Assembly: GCA_964006375.1 (NCBI GenBank)
Contig: OZ023265.1
Location: forward strand, 153,281,047-153,345,046
Reading direction: 5' to 3'
Source of the DNA: Tillus elongatus
Lineage: Eukaryota; Arthropoda; Insecta; Coleoptera; Cleridae
DNA length: 64,000 nucleotides
A program made the position numbers and the translations under genes. The notes beneath the pieces were generated by a model. It was given only the letters and a program-made list of their open reading frames with translations. It did not search any database and was not told where the DNA came from. Below, piece by piece: positions 13,044-24,518 of this stretch; position 1 is the first letter of the stretch, and every line of letters begins with the position of its first letter.

Positions 13044-13259
13044 ACAATCTACATGGAAAAAACTAGACAACTAACCCCGCTCTCTTATTTATTCACTAAA
13101 AAGGCCACAGGACTGAAATAATATAGGTGGTTATTGAAATCTATTAAATATTAAAAATTTATAATATGTGCACTAACTACATGAACTATATTCGGATACC
13201 ATACATACATACATATTAACTAACTAAACAACACTATACAGTTTTGGTTATTTGTTGAG

Positions 13260-13440
13260 AGGAGGGGTTAATAGATAAAATTCACCTTATAAGCACATTT
13301 GCAGAACCCAAATCACCACAACACATTTTAAAAGACCTGACGATCGTTCCATTAACAAAGTTAGCGTCATCAGAGGATGAATTATTCTAAAAAATAATAA
13401 TAATTTGGGTTCTCCAAGTGTGCTTATCAGTGCTCATCAC
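13260..13440. repeat. Foldback repeat carrying a hammerhead-like motif
   Basis: The arms share AAGCACA...GAACCCAAAT at about 13293-13315 and, inverted, ATTTGGGTTCTCCAAGTGTGCTTATC at 13408-13432. The left arm adds CACCACAACACATTTT and the ribozyme-like segment 13334-13378. The same family is complete on both arms at 42004-42200. Confidence 0.65.
13334..13378 (-). ncRNA. Hammerhead-ribozyme-like motif (B1)
   Basis: Minus strand: CCT, CTGATGA, one extra C, stem II GCTAAC-TTT-GTTAAT, GGAAC (GAAAC in the sister copy), GAT, CGTC, AGG. Stem I is CCT/AGG. The loop and core order match a type I hammerhead with a two-pair stem III. The extra C after CTGATGA and the GGAAC change count against activity of this copy. 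Confidence 0.45.
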
Positions 13441-13854
13441 AGGTTCCAATATTCACTTGTAGAATTCATGTTGTTATAATTTTGTGATCAGTTTAATCAG
13501 TTTATCGGCGTTTGAGAGATAAATTTTTCACAAGCTACACGAAACAACTAACAATATCTGAATTTTTTAAGCTGACATAATTATAAATATATAGAGTTAT
13601 AAATATAATGCGAGAAACTGATCGAATGTTTATTTTCAAGTAGAAAAGCGCTTCTAAAGGTTTTAAATCTAAAATCTCTGACAATTTCGTTTCTGTTGTT
13701 TTAACCAGAAATGATAACTACCAGCTCTGTTGACTTCACAGCGTACTGACTTCGAAATGTTTAGATGGCCACTATATCTTCAATTTGCTAAATTTAATAT
13801 ATAAATAATAATATTCAGGTACATATATTTGCATAAAAAGACCTTTTTAGTTTT
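13441..13854. other. No gene recognised
   Basis: AT-rich, no motifs. Confidence 0.55.
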
Positions 13855-13978
13855 TTAGTAAATTTTCATTAAGAAAATTCACTAATAGAGATGTATTGAT
13901 GGGGAGACATTCGGAAAATTTCTTCAAATCAGCGCGAATTAGGGCCCCTGGAACCCATTTCCATGGTCAGATAAAATG

Positions 13979-13980
<2 letters not shown>

Positions 13981-14037
<57 letters not shown>
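13981..14037. repeat. (TA)n, left half of a split array
   Basis: TA array between the HLE head and the CAGGGTGCTACAG end of the nested element. Confidence 0.97.
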
Positions 14038-14040
<3 letters not shown>

Positions 14041-16460
14041 GGTGCTACAGATTCGAGGCTCACCATGGGTATCTTCTAAACCGTAAGAGATACAGGGTGC
14101 GTTAAATTAAGGCAAATATGCTCAATTATGGGCCTTGTAGCATGCCATCTTAAAATTTGCTAATTTCCGAATACTTCCGAAGATATACGAAAAAAACCGA
14201 AAAATGTAAATTATGTTTTAATTTTTTCCTGAAGTTATTTGAAACGATATTAAAAAACGAAAGGCACTTCTTCATTGCCACTTTTTCTACTCTATAAGAT
14301 GTAGTAAACAGATTCTCAGTACAACGTTTCGTTTCGAAGAAAACATCATCAACTTTGTTTTTTCCTATGGCCGTTAAAATAAGTACACCCTGTATTAGAA
14401 AGTATATTTGATTGCAAATTCAATTATGTATAGCACGATAGGTTCCTTATGTTGTTTTTTGCATTATTTATATTTTCAACAAATTTCAATGCGTAGCAGG
14501 CGATGGAGACGAAAAAGTTACGATGATTGTCAAGTCAGACATAAGCAACACCATGATAAACAATTAAGAGAACATGGTTCAAAGATAGAGCCCTTTAATG
14601 GTAGGATGGACGGATGGCGTACCTACTCTTATTAGTAATGGGTTTCCGTTTCTGTATGAAACCCTGAAAATACGGTTCATTAATCTAATCTGCGCTTTAT
14701 TTAAATTTTATAATTTACAATGGGTGGGCTTTGGATATAAAACACTAGTACAACTGTCAAAATTCAAAATGCATAGAAACTCAACAACCAGACAGACGCC
14801 AGTTTTGCATCTCAATCATGTTCAATTATAATCATTAATTTTAAAATATTTTATTTGACGTGAGAATCTTGAATACAATGCAGTTTTCTAATGAAGAGCA
14901 AAGTGACATGTTAAGAGTTTTTTATTTGTGCCACAGAAATGCGGTTCGTGCTACAGATATGTATTTTCAACAATATCCCGAGCGAAGTCAACCATTTATT
15001 TTGCTAGACTGGATAAATATTTAAGAGAACATGTGGTATCAACAGGACGGCGCTCCCCCACATAATGGGAGAAATGTCAAACAATATTTAGATAGGGAGT
15101 TTACTAACAGGTGGATTGGAAATGGAAGCAGTGTAAAATGGCCAGCGAGATCTCCAGACCTATCACCCTTAGATTTCTTTCTCTGGGAAGCTCCCAAAGA
15201 CATAGTTTACAAAACTCCTGTAACCAGTCTAAATGAACTAAAAAATCTGATTATTAGTGCATGTAGATCCATCAACAGAAGATCAATTCAGCGATCTATT
15301 GAAAAGTTGGGGAGAAGAGCACGCAAATGTATCCAAGTAAACTGCAATTTATTTGTGCATTTGCCTCATTAACACCTAAGCTTAAGATATTAGTTATTTA
15401 GTTGCAGACACTTCTTCATTACATACTTTGCTTCCATATTGCATTCGAAGCTTATTGAATGAACTATTTTCTCTTAAGTGTTTATCCAGCCTAGCCTATA
15501 GTGGTTGACTTCTCTGGGGATATTGTTGGAAATACATATCTGTAGCACCAACCGCATTTCTGTGGCACAAATAAAAAACTCTTTACATGTAACTTTGCTC
15601 TTTATTTCAAGACTGCATTGTAATCAAGATTATCAAAACGAAAAATAAACTATTTTATTAATAATGATATTAATTAAATGTGATTGAGATGCAAAACTGG
15701 CGTCTGTCTGATTGTTGAGTTTCTATGCATTTTGAATTTTGACAGGTGTACTAGCGTTTCATGTCCAAAGCCCACCCATTGTAAATTATCAAATTTAAAT
15801 AAAGCGCAGATTAGATTCATGAACCGTATTTTTAGGGTTTCATACAGAAACGGAAACCCATTACTAATAAAACTAGGTACGCCATCCGTCCGTCCGTCCT
15901 ACAATTAAAGCGCTGTATCTTTGACCCATGTTCTCTTAACTATTTATCATGGTGTTGCTTATGTCTGACTTGACAATCATCGTAACTTTTTTGTCTCCAT
16001 TGCCTGCTACGCATTGAAAATTGTTGAAAATTTAAATAATGCAAAAAACAACATAAGGAACTTATCGTGCTATACATCATTGATTTTGCAATAAAATATG
16101 CTTTCTAATACAGGGCGTACTTATTTTAACGGCCATATTAAAAAACAAAGTTGATGATGTTTTCTTCGAAACGAAACGTTGTACTGAGAATCTGTTTAAT
16201 ACATCTTGTAGAGTAGAAAAAGTGGCAATGAAGAAGTGCCTTTCGTTTTTTAATATCGTTTCAAATAACTTCAGGAAAAATAAAAACGGAATTTACATTT
16301 TTCGGTTTTTTCGTATATCTTCGGAAGTATTCAGAAATTAGCAAATTTTAAGATGGCATGCTACAAGGCCCATAATTGCGCATATTTGCCTCAATTTAAC
16401 CCAGCCTGTATCTCTTACGGTTTAGAAGATACCCATGGTGAGCCTCGAATCTGTAGCACC

Positions 16461-16463
<3 letters not shown>
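14038..16463. mobile_element. Mariner-type element, family 2, with TIRs near 1 kb
   Basis: Bounded by TA on both sides, with matching ends CAGGGTGCTACAGATTCGAG and its complement. The inverted arms run about 14038-15028 and 15468-16463 (roughly 990 bp each) and are highly similar. Only about 440 bp of unique centre remains, holding the C-terminal half of a transposase. The arms include the start of the transposase gene, so that start is present twice in opposite orientation. This looks like a rearranged, non-autonomous derivative. Confidence 0.87.
14878..15372 (+). pseudogene. DUF4817-type transposase with the middle deleted
   Basis: The N-terminus at 14878 reads MQFSNEEQSDMLRVFYLCHR then YFQQYPERSQP, the helix-turn-helix start common to this clade. 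After about 50 codons the frame ends and jumps, near 15031, to the C-terminal catalytic part: WYQQDGAPPH, then RWIGNGSSVKWPARSPDLSP and LDFFLWE, ending FVHLPH at 15372. The first catalytic Asp region is missing, so the protein would be inactive. A mirror copy of the N-terminus lies at about 15468-15620 in the other arm. Confidence 0.83.

Positions 16464-16539
<76 letters not shown>
16464..16539. repeat. (TA)n, right half of a split array
   Basis: Continues the HLE array beyond the nested element and leads into ATGTATGTATGTATCC and the HLE body. Confidence 0.97.
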
Positions 16540-16544
<5 letters not shown>

Positions 16545-16660
16545 GTATGTATGTATCCAACCGATAACTCAAAAAATACTTTACTGATTTGGACCATATT
16601 TGGGAATTACCCATTTTGTTAATTGCTTGGATGAGTTCGTTCATCAGATCTTAACGCCCA

Positions 16661-17805
16661 ATTGTTCTCAACAAAAAATTAAAAATATTTTTAAAACGCC
16701 ATATCTCTCAAATTCTTGAAGTGGTTGAAACGAAAATTTACAACTTGAAAGAACATAGGTAGACATGGTTATGTACCAATTTTCAAGTCTTTTGATCAAA
16801 TAAAAATAATGTTATTCGAAATTAAAATTAAAATTAAAATAATCATCGACATCACTTCAAATTCTGTAATGCAATATCTACAATGTTGGACAAAGACAGA
16901 TGACGTTACCTGTACGGCTATCCTATTTAAATAAATGGTCGATAAAAATCTAAACAATGGAAGTTTCAAGTATTATTGCAACATACCAGAACGTAGACCG
17001 GGACGCCATCTCGGTGCGGAACCAGGTAGTATGTTGTTACAACCGCTCTAGTTATTACAAAATGTTATAGATGGAGACATTTGTACAATCAACTTTTGTA
17101 GATGACAGACCTGGCCCATTTATTTGATAATACCGGTACAATATTTGCTTTCTAAAGCACTAAATTTTAGCATGCGACAATGTTCTCTGCAAGTATCAAA
17201 ACCTGCTCAAAAAATGACAACGATACTGATAGATAAGTTATTAGATCCATCATATTTATTATCGATGATTTCGCAGATTAATTTTTTTAGTAAGTTTAGT
17301 AAATAGCACTTTCTGTATTTCTCATATTGTACGTTTCAAACAGGTACAGTCCCGTTTAAAATTAGACATATCTACGTTATTTAGCGTCCAACCGTATAAA
17401 GCTTAATTTAAAAGGTGCTTGCTTTCGGCGTCGAGCAGATTTCAGTGTAGGCTTGGACAAAAGCTAGATTCATACACTCGCGAATTGCGAAATAGCCGCG
17501 AAACGTATGCCTACTGGTTTATTTAAAATAATATCGTTAAACTGTTGTTTTTATTAGACTTTCTACTTTATTTTACTAATTTTTGTGGGCACACAGACAC
17601 GATATAAATGTCTTCTCTACTTTTAAGTTTGTGTAGCCGCAATGTTAATTAAGGGCCCCCCTTTATTATACTCACTTATCTTGTGCTTATATATGTAATA
17701 TAAAAATAAAAAAAAGAGTGAAACAGCAAGTGAATTTATTTACTTTAGTGCTGTATTCGATATTATCTGAAAAAGACATTATAGACAGACAATGTGGAAT
17801 GTAAT
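16661..17805. other. No gene recognised; repeat F (minus) inside
   Basis: A reverse copy of dispersed repeat F lies at about 16960-17125 (CATCTCGGTGCGGAACCAGG). The rest is AT-rich without motifs. Confidence 0.55.
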
Positions 17806-18290
17806 TTCGGTAAATTTACAGTTTACTGCAAGGAGGGTTTTTAGATTATTTTTTTCAGAAATATGCTGAGAATCCCCCTTGGATGCACAAGCTACAAGGC
17901 AAATTTGGTGCAAGCAACCACTAAGAAACTTAAGGGGCCAAGAATTAATAGGGTATCTGGGCGGGGAAGAAATCTGAGCAGAAAATGTTAAAAAAAACAT
18001 TTTGTCGGACTTTACAAAGACGCGTTTATCACATTTTGCAGCAATACTTCCTTTAAACCCTGTCTGCCCCGAACAACACCCATATTTGCCCAGGTCCAGT
18101 AACTTTCTTGGAGGTTGCTCCCAAGTAATTTTTCTTGTGCTTTATGCTTTGAAGGTAGTTTTATGCATGGACAAGGGGAAGGAGAACCCCCCGTGTTTTT
18201 GAGTGATGGGCTGAAACCCTCTTTGTCCTGGGGGTTCTTCTTCCCCTTCTGCATGCATACATTCACCCTCAATGCATGAAACACAGAAAT
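17806..18290. repeat. Divergent copy of the GC-richer 'B' repeat
   Basis: Matches 28930-29290 and 57760-58580 in order: GTAAATTTACAGTTTA, CTTGGATGCACAAG, AGGGTATCTGGGCGGGG, GAGCAGAAAATGTTAAA, TTTAAACCCTGTCTGCCCCG and a second inverted half. Substitutions are scattered throughout, so it is an old copy. It has no coding potential. Confidence 0.65.
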
Positions 18291-18510
18291 CTTTTTATGT
18301 TCCGCTTTCTAGTGTAATTTTTGTTGAGTAAATTTCCTGTTTATTAACTGTTTTGTTGAGTTTTGTATCTAAATTACTGTATAAATATTTATGTTAGAGG
18401 TCATGTTTTTGCTTGCCCTTCTTTACCTTATTTTTTATCGTTCCTAATTAAATAAAGTAACCTTTTTAACTTCGAATATAAGGCTAAATCATCATGATAT
18501 ATTATTCTTA

Positions 18511-18545
18511 TGAAAATTCACTATAATAACGCACTTGCTGCGTCC
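18511..18545 (+). mobile_element. HLE tail remnant
   Basis: AAAATTCACTATAATAACGCA followed by CTTGC-TGCGTCC: the terminal hairpin is intact but no body is recognised upstream. Confidence 0.65.
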
Positions 18546-21224
18546 CTAACATTTTTATGGTTTCATCTTTTATTTAACTGAAACGTCAGATGTTGGACGT
18601 ACTTGCAGCACTATCTTCTTTTTTTGCTGCGCAACATATTAGATATCACTTATAATTAAGTGTAAATGCCAGCACTACCTATTGTTCGCGGAAAAAGTTC
18701 TTCTGTTGGGCAAAAATCCGATGTTTCAGTTGTCGGGCACTGCTGAAATGCAAAGATGAGTGGCTGCTCGGTACGCAATTTGATGTTTTATTGTAGTCAT
18801 AAGAACGTTTATAAAACAGTTTTTATAAAACATGACTGTTCCTATAAACGTTTTGGTAACGTTTATACAACGCTTATAAACGCAAAATGGGCGCAGGTTT
18901 ATACAACACTTTAGTTCTTTAGTTTATTTTATAAGGGATGTGTAAGGTGTTATAGAATAGTTTTAGAAATGTTTACCGAGCTGTAAAAGAATATGATATA
19001 CGATACTTATAAAACAGTTTTATAAGGAACAATAACAAAACTAAAAATCATTTACCATGGTGCCAGTTATAGAGCCTTAATAGAGTTAATATAAAACATG
19101 TTTTATTAGAATTTGTTTATAGTTAACTTTGCAACTTTGTGTTGCATACTGCAATACCTATAAGAGTGATATGTCTTTTAAATGTTTTTGTTAGAACTAT
19201 TTTATCCTAAAATTGTTATCTAATATTATGAAAGTAATATTAGTACTCAAATATGATGGCGTAAGAAATAATGTTAGTACGGTGTGAAAATTAAACTCAA
19301 AAAGTCTCCTTTTGGCTACCAGCAAGATGGATTTCAGCTGCGAACAAAAATTTTCTGTGTAAAATATGCTACATATGTGATAAATTTTGAAGGGCCCTCG
19401 AAATAATGAATATTTCTTTAATTTGTAAAAATCAACTCGAAATTAAATTTTTTATTGACCTAAACCCATTTTGTTACAGATTTATCATGTTTTATATTCA
19501 TAATATCGTGAAAATTGTCAGGTCACAAATTATTCTATATTTATTAATTTATTGTTTTTTTCATTCAAGATGGCTACCAAACAATTACAGAAATTGTATA
19601 AAAACATGGCGTCTGCTTTATAAATCACTTTTATCACGACTGCAACCATTACAAAACTATTTTATCTCTTAAGACACTGCTACAAAACAGACGATATAAA
19701 AAACCTGTAATATGAACAGAGACGTATTTAAACAAAAATAAAGTAGGCTTGGCATTGACTTTTAATGTCAATTTTAAAGTTTGGCTTTTACAGTAAAAGT
19801 AGGCTAGCGCCACCGATATTTGCCAAGTCTCTATGTATGCTTTACATTATTACTACATTTTTTCTCCCCATTCCTACAAGGGATCAAAAAGTTTTAAGAT
19901 TTTGATATTTTCATTTTACTATAATCCCTTGCAGTTAATAAAAACAAAGCCAATTTTTTCACTTTAATTAATTTTAAGTCAGAAAATAATTTCGGATCTT
20001 AATGAGTGCACGTGCGTGTGTGAAGATGTGTATGTGTATGTAATATGTAATGTGATGTGTATGTAATATCTCTACTTGTTGTATCATGATCATGGGTAAC
20101 TAACCATTAACAACCATTTATGGCTAAGTACGGTGCTGTGCCCTAATATTTGGGTAAACTGATTATCATATAGACAGTGTGGCTTTAGATGGCGCAGTAA
20201 GCAGATTGTTACACAAACAGCGCTTATGAGCTTTAAAATAATTTGTTTCCCATTGATGCACCGAGAAAGACCTGCGCGTAGGTCTATAACACATATGATG
20301 TATTTAATTGTTCTATAAAAGCATTTTCGGCAACACTTACACATCAGTATAGTGCTAAACTCGAGTTAGCTGCGATATTTATGCAATATAAATGTAGTAG
20401 CAATGTGACTTAACCTCAAACCCAAATTGTTGTTTGTTGTGCTGCTTACTATATAAAACACTACTAACATGTTTATTAACAAATTTGCTACTTTCTAAAA
20501 TATTTTTATATTTATTGAGTTTCCTTCGAAAAGCACCGCATCTTTTTAACTGTTTCCATTTATTTATTGATTGCAAATTGGACATGTTTAGAAGCTACAC
20601 GACAGAAGACACAAATTGCCACGAAATAAAAAGTATATAACGTTGCTTCTTACAAAAGCTATAATATTTTTTTTATAAAGATCCCAACGAACGCACTTTT
20701 ATGCAAAGGAATAATTTTTTACTATAATTGTTTTCTAAGTGTTCTATTATAGTCGCGTTCTATCCAACAATAAAATAGTTTTTTAGTATTTGCGTTCAAG
20801 TAGGCTATGCTATTTGCAACTATATTGTATCGTACAAAATGTTAACAAAACTGTTTTATAGTTACTCACATAAGCACTTAAAGAAAAGCTTTATAAATGT
20901 TTGCAAGTTGACATATATGTTTGGAAGATCGTTGTTATAAAGCCATTACAGAACATTTTTTTCTGTAAGCTAATATATTCTATAACGATTGTTGTATAGA
21001 CGTTTACAAAACAACGAAAAACGAAATCTCCAAAATGTTTTATAATTCTGCTTTAAGAACATTCTAACAATAAATTTAAAGAAGCATTTTGCTGCGAGAA
21101 GCTAAATACTCACTTTGGCAGTTTTAATAGAAGAAAACTGCTTTCAAAGAGCAGTAATATAACAGTAAAACAACAAAATTGCACTATTATTTAAAAATTA
21201 TAGAACATTTTTGTTAGTTAGGTA
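18546..21224. other. No gene; rich in TTATAAAAC-type motifs
   Basis: About 2.7 kb without a recognised gene. Short, often inverted motifs recur (for example GTTTATAAAACAG near 18791, CTTATAAAACAGTTTTATAA near 19009, GTTTTATAGTTA near 20852, GTTTTATAATTC near 21036), concentrated at the two ends of the stretch. This could be subterminal repeats of an unknown DNA transposon. Confidence 0.4.
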
Positions 21225-21318
21225 ACGCAGTTCTGACACGCGTTGATGTTACTCAATTGGCGACGTCGGACAGGATCAGTTTCAGAATGGGTGACCGGCC
21301 TGTGATCTTGTCCGGTTT
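21225..21318 (+). pseudogene. 5S rRNA-like fragment
   Basis: GCGACGTCGGACAGGATCAG (21260-21279) and AATGGGTGACCGGCCTGTGA line up with the 3-prime half of animal 5S rRNA around its intermediate element and box C (ACGTCGGG..., GGATGGGTGACCGCCTGG). The 5-prime half is weak. It could be a 5S pseudogene or the head of a 5S-derived SINE; it is too diverged to be a working gene. Confidence 0.5.
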
Positions 21319-21999
21319 TGCTGTTTGTAGAAAAGACTGTTAACTAACCAAATGGATTTATGTGATGCAATCATATTTAATGTAATTTTTCTACATCATT
21401 GAAGTTAATGATTGTTTTTATAGTATGTAAAATGCAAACTCATTTGAATGACGTGCAACGTATCATTAAGTTATCAGCTAAGAACTAAATTGTTCAGCAA
21501 TAACTCGCGTTACAGCTGTACTTAATAACATGCTGCATATAACAAGTTTGTTGAAAAGAGGAAAACCGCCGACAAGGGAGAGTAAATAACTGCTGAGTTT
21601 TTATTTTATGGGTATTATTACAGGTTTTCTAGATTAGCAATTGAAATATATGTTGCGATATTGGCTTCTAAAACAATAGGACTGCAGTAGGAGCTGCAAT
21701 ACCTGCTGTAATAAACATGCAATGAGAACTGCAAATGAGTGACATTAGTGCACGCAAGTCGGCGACGCTCCGACTAGGAGTCTCGGCGCTTGGCGTCCCT
21801 CGGACTATCTTTCTCTCACTACCCCATATGCCATGCATGTCTGATTCTACATTGTAAAATGTAAAGGTTATCGAAAAATACATTAAATGAATTCTAGAGC
21901 GTATTTCATAACCCAGTTTATAATTTTATGTCTTGATATACAATACACATCAATAAATGCTTGAGAAATTGTTACATTTTAACAAATATAATTTAAAAT

Positions 22000-22082
<83 letters not shown>

Positions 22083-22263
22083 GTCAGATCGTTCTTCAGT
22101 ACCGACTGGTTTACTTTCCTCGCTTGCTGTATTTTCAGGTATTTATAACACTCATCTACATCCATTGAGGCAATTTGCGGACCGTTCTGCATTTTATATG
22201 CACCTGATTGTATCTTTCCTCTGACTACATATAATGTGCGACATTTTTCAAGCCTATGTAATA
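21319..22263. other. No gene recognised; contains one (TA)n
   Basis: Holds the TA array 22003-22078 without HLE flanks. A 71-codon frame at 21668-21883 (minus) has no recognisable features. Confidence 0.5.
22003..22078. repeat. (TA)n microsatellite
   Basis: About 38 TA units; flanks do not match HLE sequence. Confidence 0.97.
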
Positions 22264-24516
22264 TAGAGTGTGCCCGAAATTGGTGATGCATGTATTGCGA
22301 TCTCCGAAACTGTTAGAGATAGGAAAGCGGTTAAATAGGGAAAGTTTTAGACATATCTGTTTTCAATTGAAAGCCGTTTAGTTTACGATTTTATCTCTTT
22401 TGGTTTTTACGATATTTGAAAAAAACTAAAATGACGCATTTTCGAAAATACCCTGTATTTTCTTTATTTATGAACATTTCTGAAATATGTAAAAACTTTC
22501 GCATAGCAAGTTTTTACGTAAGAAACGCCTGTATAGTCAGATTTCATTTCCAACGTTTTGATAGTTTGGAACCAGCATCAACTTTGTTTTTTCATTTGGG
22601 CGCCATATTGGATTTTCACGGTTTTGAAAAGCCCCTGTTTTTACCTTTACAAATATGTATCACACTTAGTGAAAAAAGTTAGGTTATGAGTTGAAAAACG
22701 AAAAAATATGAGTTTGTTACGATTTTGGCAACGTCGCACGAAGAAACACTCATACTTAAGGCGATTCTACTGCATTTAATTTCTTAACTACAATTAATAA
22801 CAACATATCCTTATAAGTAATAGTTTCGCCTATGTGAAAATCTTTTGAAAACATAGAAATTACCTTTTCTGAAATTTTAACACAAAAAATAAAGGAAAAA
22901 ACAATAATGTGTCAAATGACATAATAATATGATAATGACGATTATGCTTGTTGAATATTCCGCAATTTGTAACATAAGTTTCGTCCGTCCATACAATGTT
23001 ATTTTCAAAGTTCAAATTATCTTGACATTTTCCCTGGTACCAATTGAAAAAAGTTACTCTTCTGTTAAAATCACTTTCTCGAAGTCCTTGTACCATGGTG
23101 GGCTTATACGGACGATAATGTTGTTTCTTTGAAACGTCGTGAACTGTTGACTCAGCAATATGTAGCTCCCTGCCAGCAATCCTTGTAGAGGACATAGGAT
23201 TCTCATGAAAATATTCTTGAATACTTCTGTCACGAGGTTTCCCAAAAGCTCCGAATTCAAGTAAATTCATCACAAATTTAGAGAAATACTTTTTGCTGGG
23301 TTGTCGTTTATCCGGGTAATTTTCCAAATACTTGTTGACAGCCTTATTCGCATTCCTTTCACTTCTAATATATGATACTAACATATCTAACTTTTCTTCA
23401 TTCGAGAAATTCTCTGCCATTCTGAACACTAGGCCTGAGTCAAGACATAAAACGCGTTTAAATAAAGACAAGCGTTCACAGTTCTGACAGAAGTCGTGAC
23501 AGATTTAAAAATTTGCATTCGTCTAAAATCCAAAGCCTACTAGAGCATTAATGTATCACGGATAAATATATTTCATCAAATTATTTACTGAACTTTTAGT
23601 TATGCCGAATATTTAAATGATTTTTGGGTCATATTGGTGTTCTGATAAATAATAATTCAATTCGTTCATGTATTTCTTAAAAGTTATGGCTTTTTGACGT
23701 TATTTTCTGTTGCACGACACGAGTGTGAAATATCATAAACAATGTTAACTGTAACACAATTGATAGAGTTACCAGATCGGTGATAAAAAAAAAGTGCGAA
23801 ATGTATGGGAGCAAATGGGTCGCATTTTGAACGTTAAATTAGACTTTTTTTTGGTAATTATTACGTCATTTTACACATTGTTTTTTCCTTAATTTTTTGT
23901 GTTAAAATTTCAAAAAGGGTAATTTCTATGTTTTCAAAAGATTTTCACATAGGAGAAACTATTACTTATAAGGATATGCTGTTATTATTTGTAGTTAAGA
24001 GATTAAATGCAGTAGAATCACCTTAAGTGTGACTGTTTCTTCGTGCGATGTTGCCAAATTCCTAACAAAATCATATTTTTCGTTTTTCAACACATAACCT
24101 AACTTTTTTACTAAGTTTGATACACATTTGTAAAGGCAAAAATAGAGGCTTATCAACACCGTGAAAATCCAATATGGCGCCTATATGAAAAAACAAAGTT
24201 GATGATGGTTCCAAACTATCGAAACATTGAAAATGAAATCTACCTACATAGGCGTTTCTTGCATAAAAAGTTGCTATGAGAAAGTTTTTATATATTTCAC
24301 AAATTTTCATAAATAAAGAAAATACAGGGTATTTTCGAAAATGCGTCATTTTAGTTTTTTTCAAATATCGTAAAAACAAAAAGAGATACAATCGTAAGCT
24401 AAACGACATTCAATTACAAACAGAATTGTCTAAAACTTTCCCTATTTAACCGCTTTCCTATCTCTAACAGTTTCGGAGATCACAATACATGCATCACCAA
24501 TTTCGGGCACACTCTA
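22264..24516. mobile_element. Mariner-type element, family 3, long TIRs
   Basis: Ends are TAGAGTGTGCCCGAAATTGG and its complement at 24516, flanked by TA. Inverted arms of about 650 bp (22264-22922 and about 23866-24516) match closely, for example AATGACGCATTTTCGAAAAT in both. The centre holds the N-terminal part of a transposase. The catalytic C-terminus is missing, so it is a deletion derivative. Confidence 0.87.
22980..23420 (-). pseudogene. DUF4817-type transposase, N-terminal part only
   Basis: The preferred start is the Met of MAENFSNEEKLDMLVSYIRS at 23420; an upstream in-frame Met lacks family similarity. The HTH region includes NKAVNKYLENYPDKRQPSK, then MSSTRIAGRELHIAESTVH (second HTH) and HYRPYKPTMVQGLRESDF. 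NIVWTDETYVTNCGIFNKHN gives the first catalytic Asp. The frame then runs into the TIR and ends. The second and third acidic residues are absent. Confidence 0.83.
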
Positions 24517-24518
24517 TA

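Larger units (their letters stand above)
13855..16660 (+). mobile_element. HLE split by a long-TIR transposon
   Basis: The head at 13855-13980 (TTAGTAAATTTTC..., AATTCACTAATAGAG, GCGCGAATTAGGGCCCCTGG) leads to a TA array, then the transposon 14038-16463, more TA array, and then HLE body from 16540 (GTATCCAACCGATAACTCAA; GGATGAGTTCGTTCATCAG). The body loses similarity near 16660 and has no tail. Confidence 0.75.

Noticed and set aside
15031..15372. Standalone intact transposase gene
   Set aside because: It lacks the N-terminal half and first catalytic residue; its ATG is internal to the family sequence.
20379..20585. Small minus-strand protein starting MSNLQSINKWKQLKRCGAFR
   Set aside because: The N-terminus looks faintly like that of some transposon proteins, but it is 68 codons with no domain or neighbour to support it.
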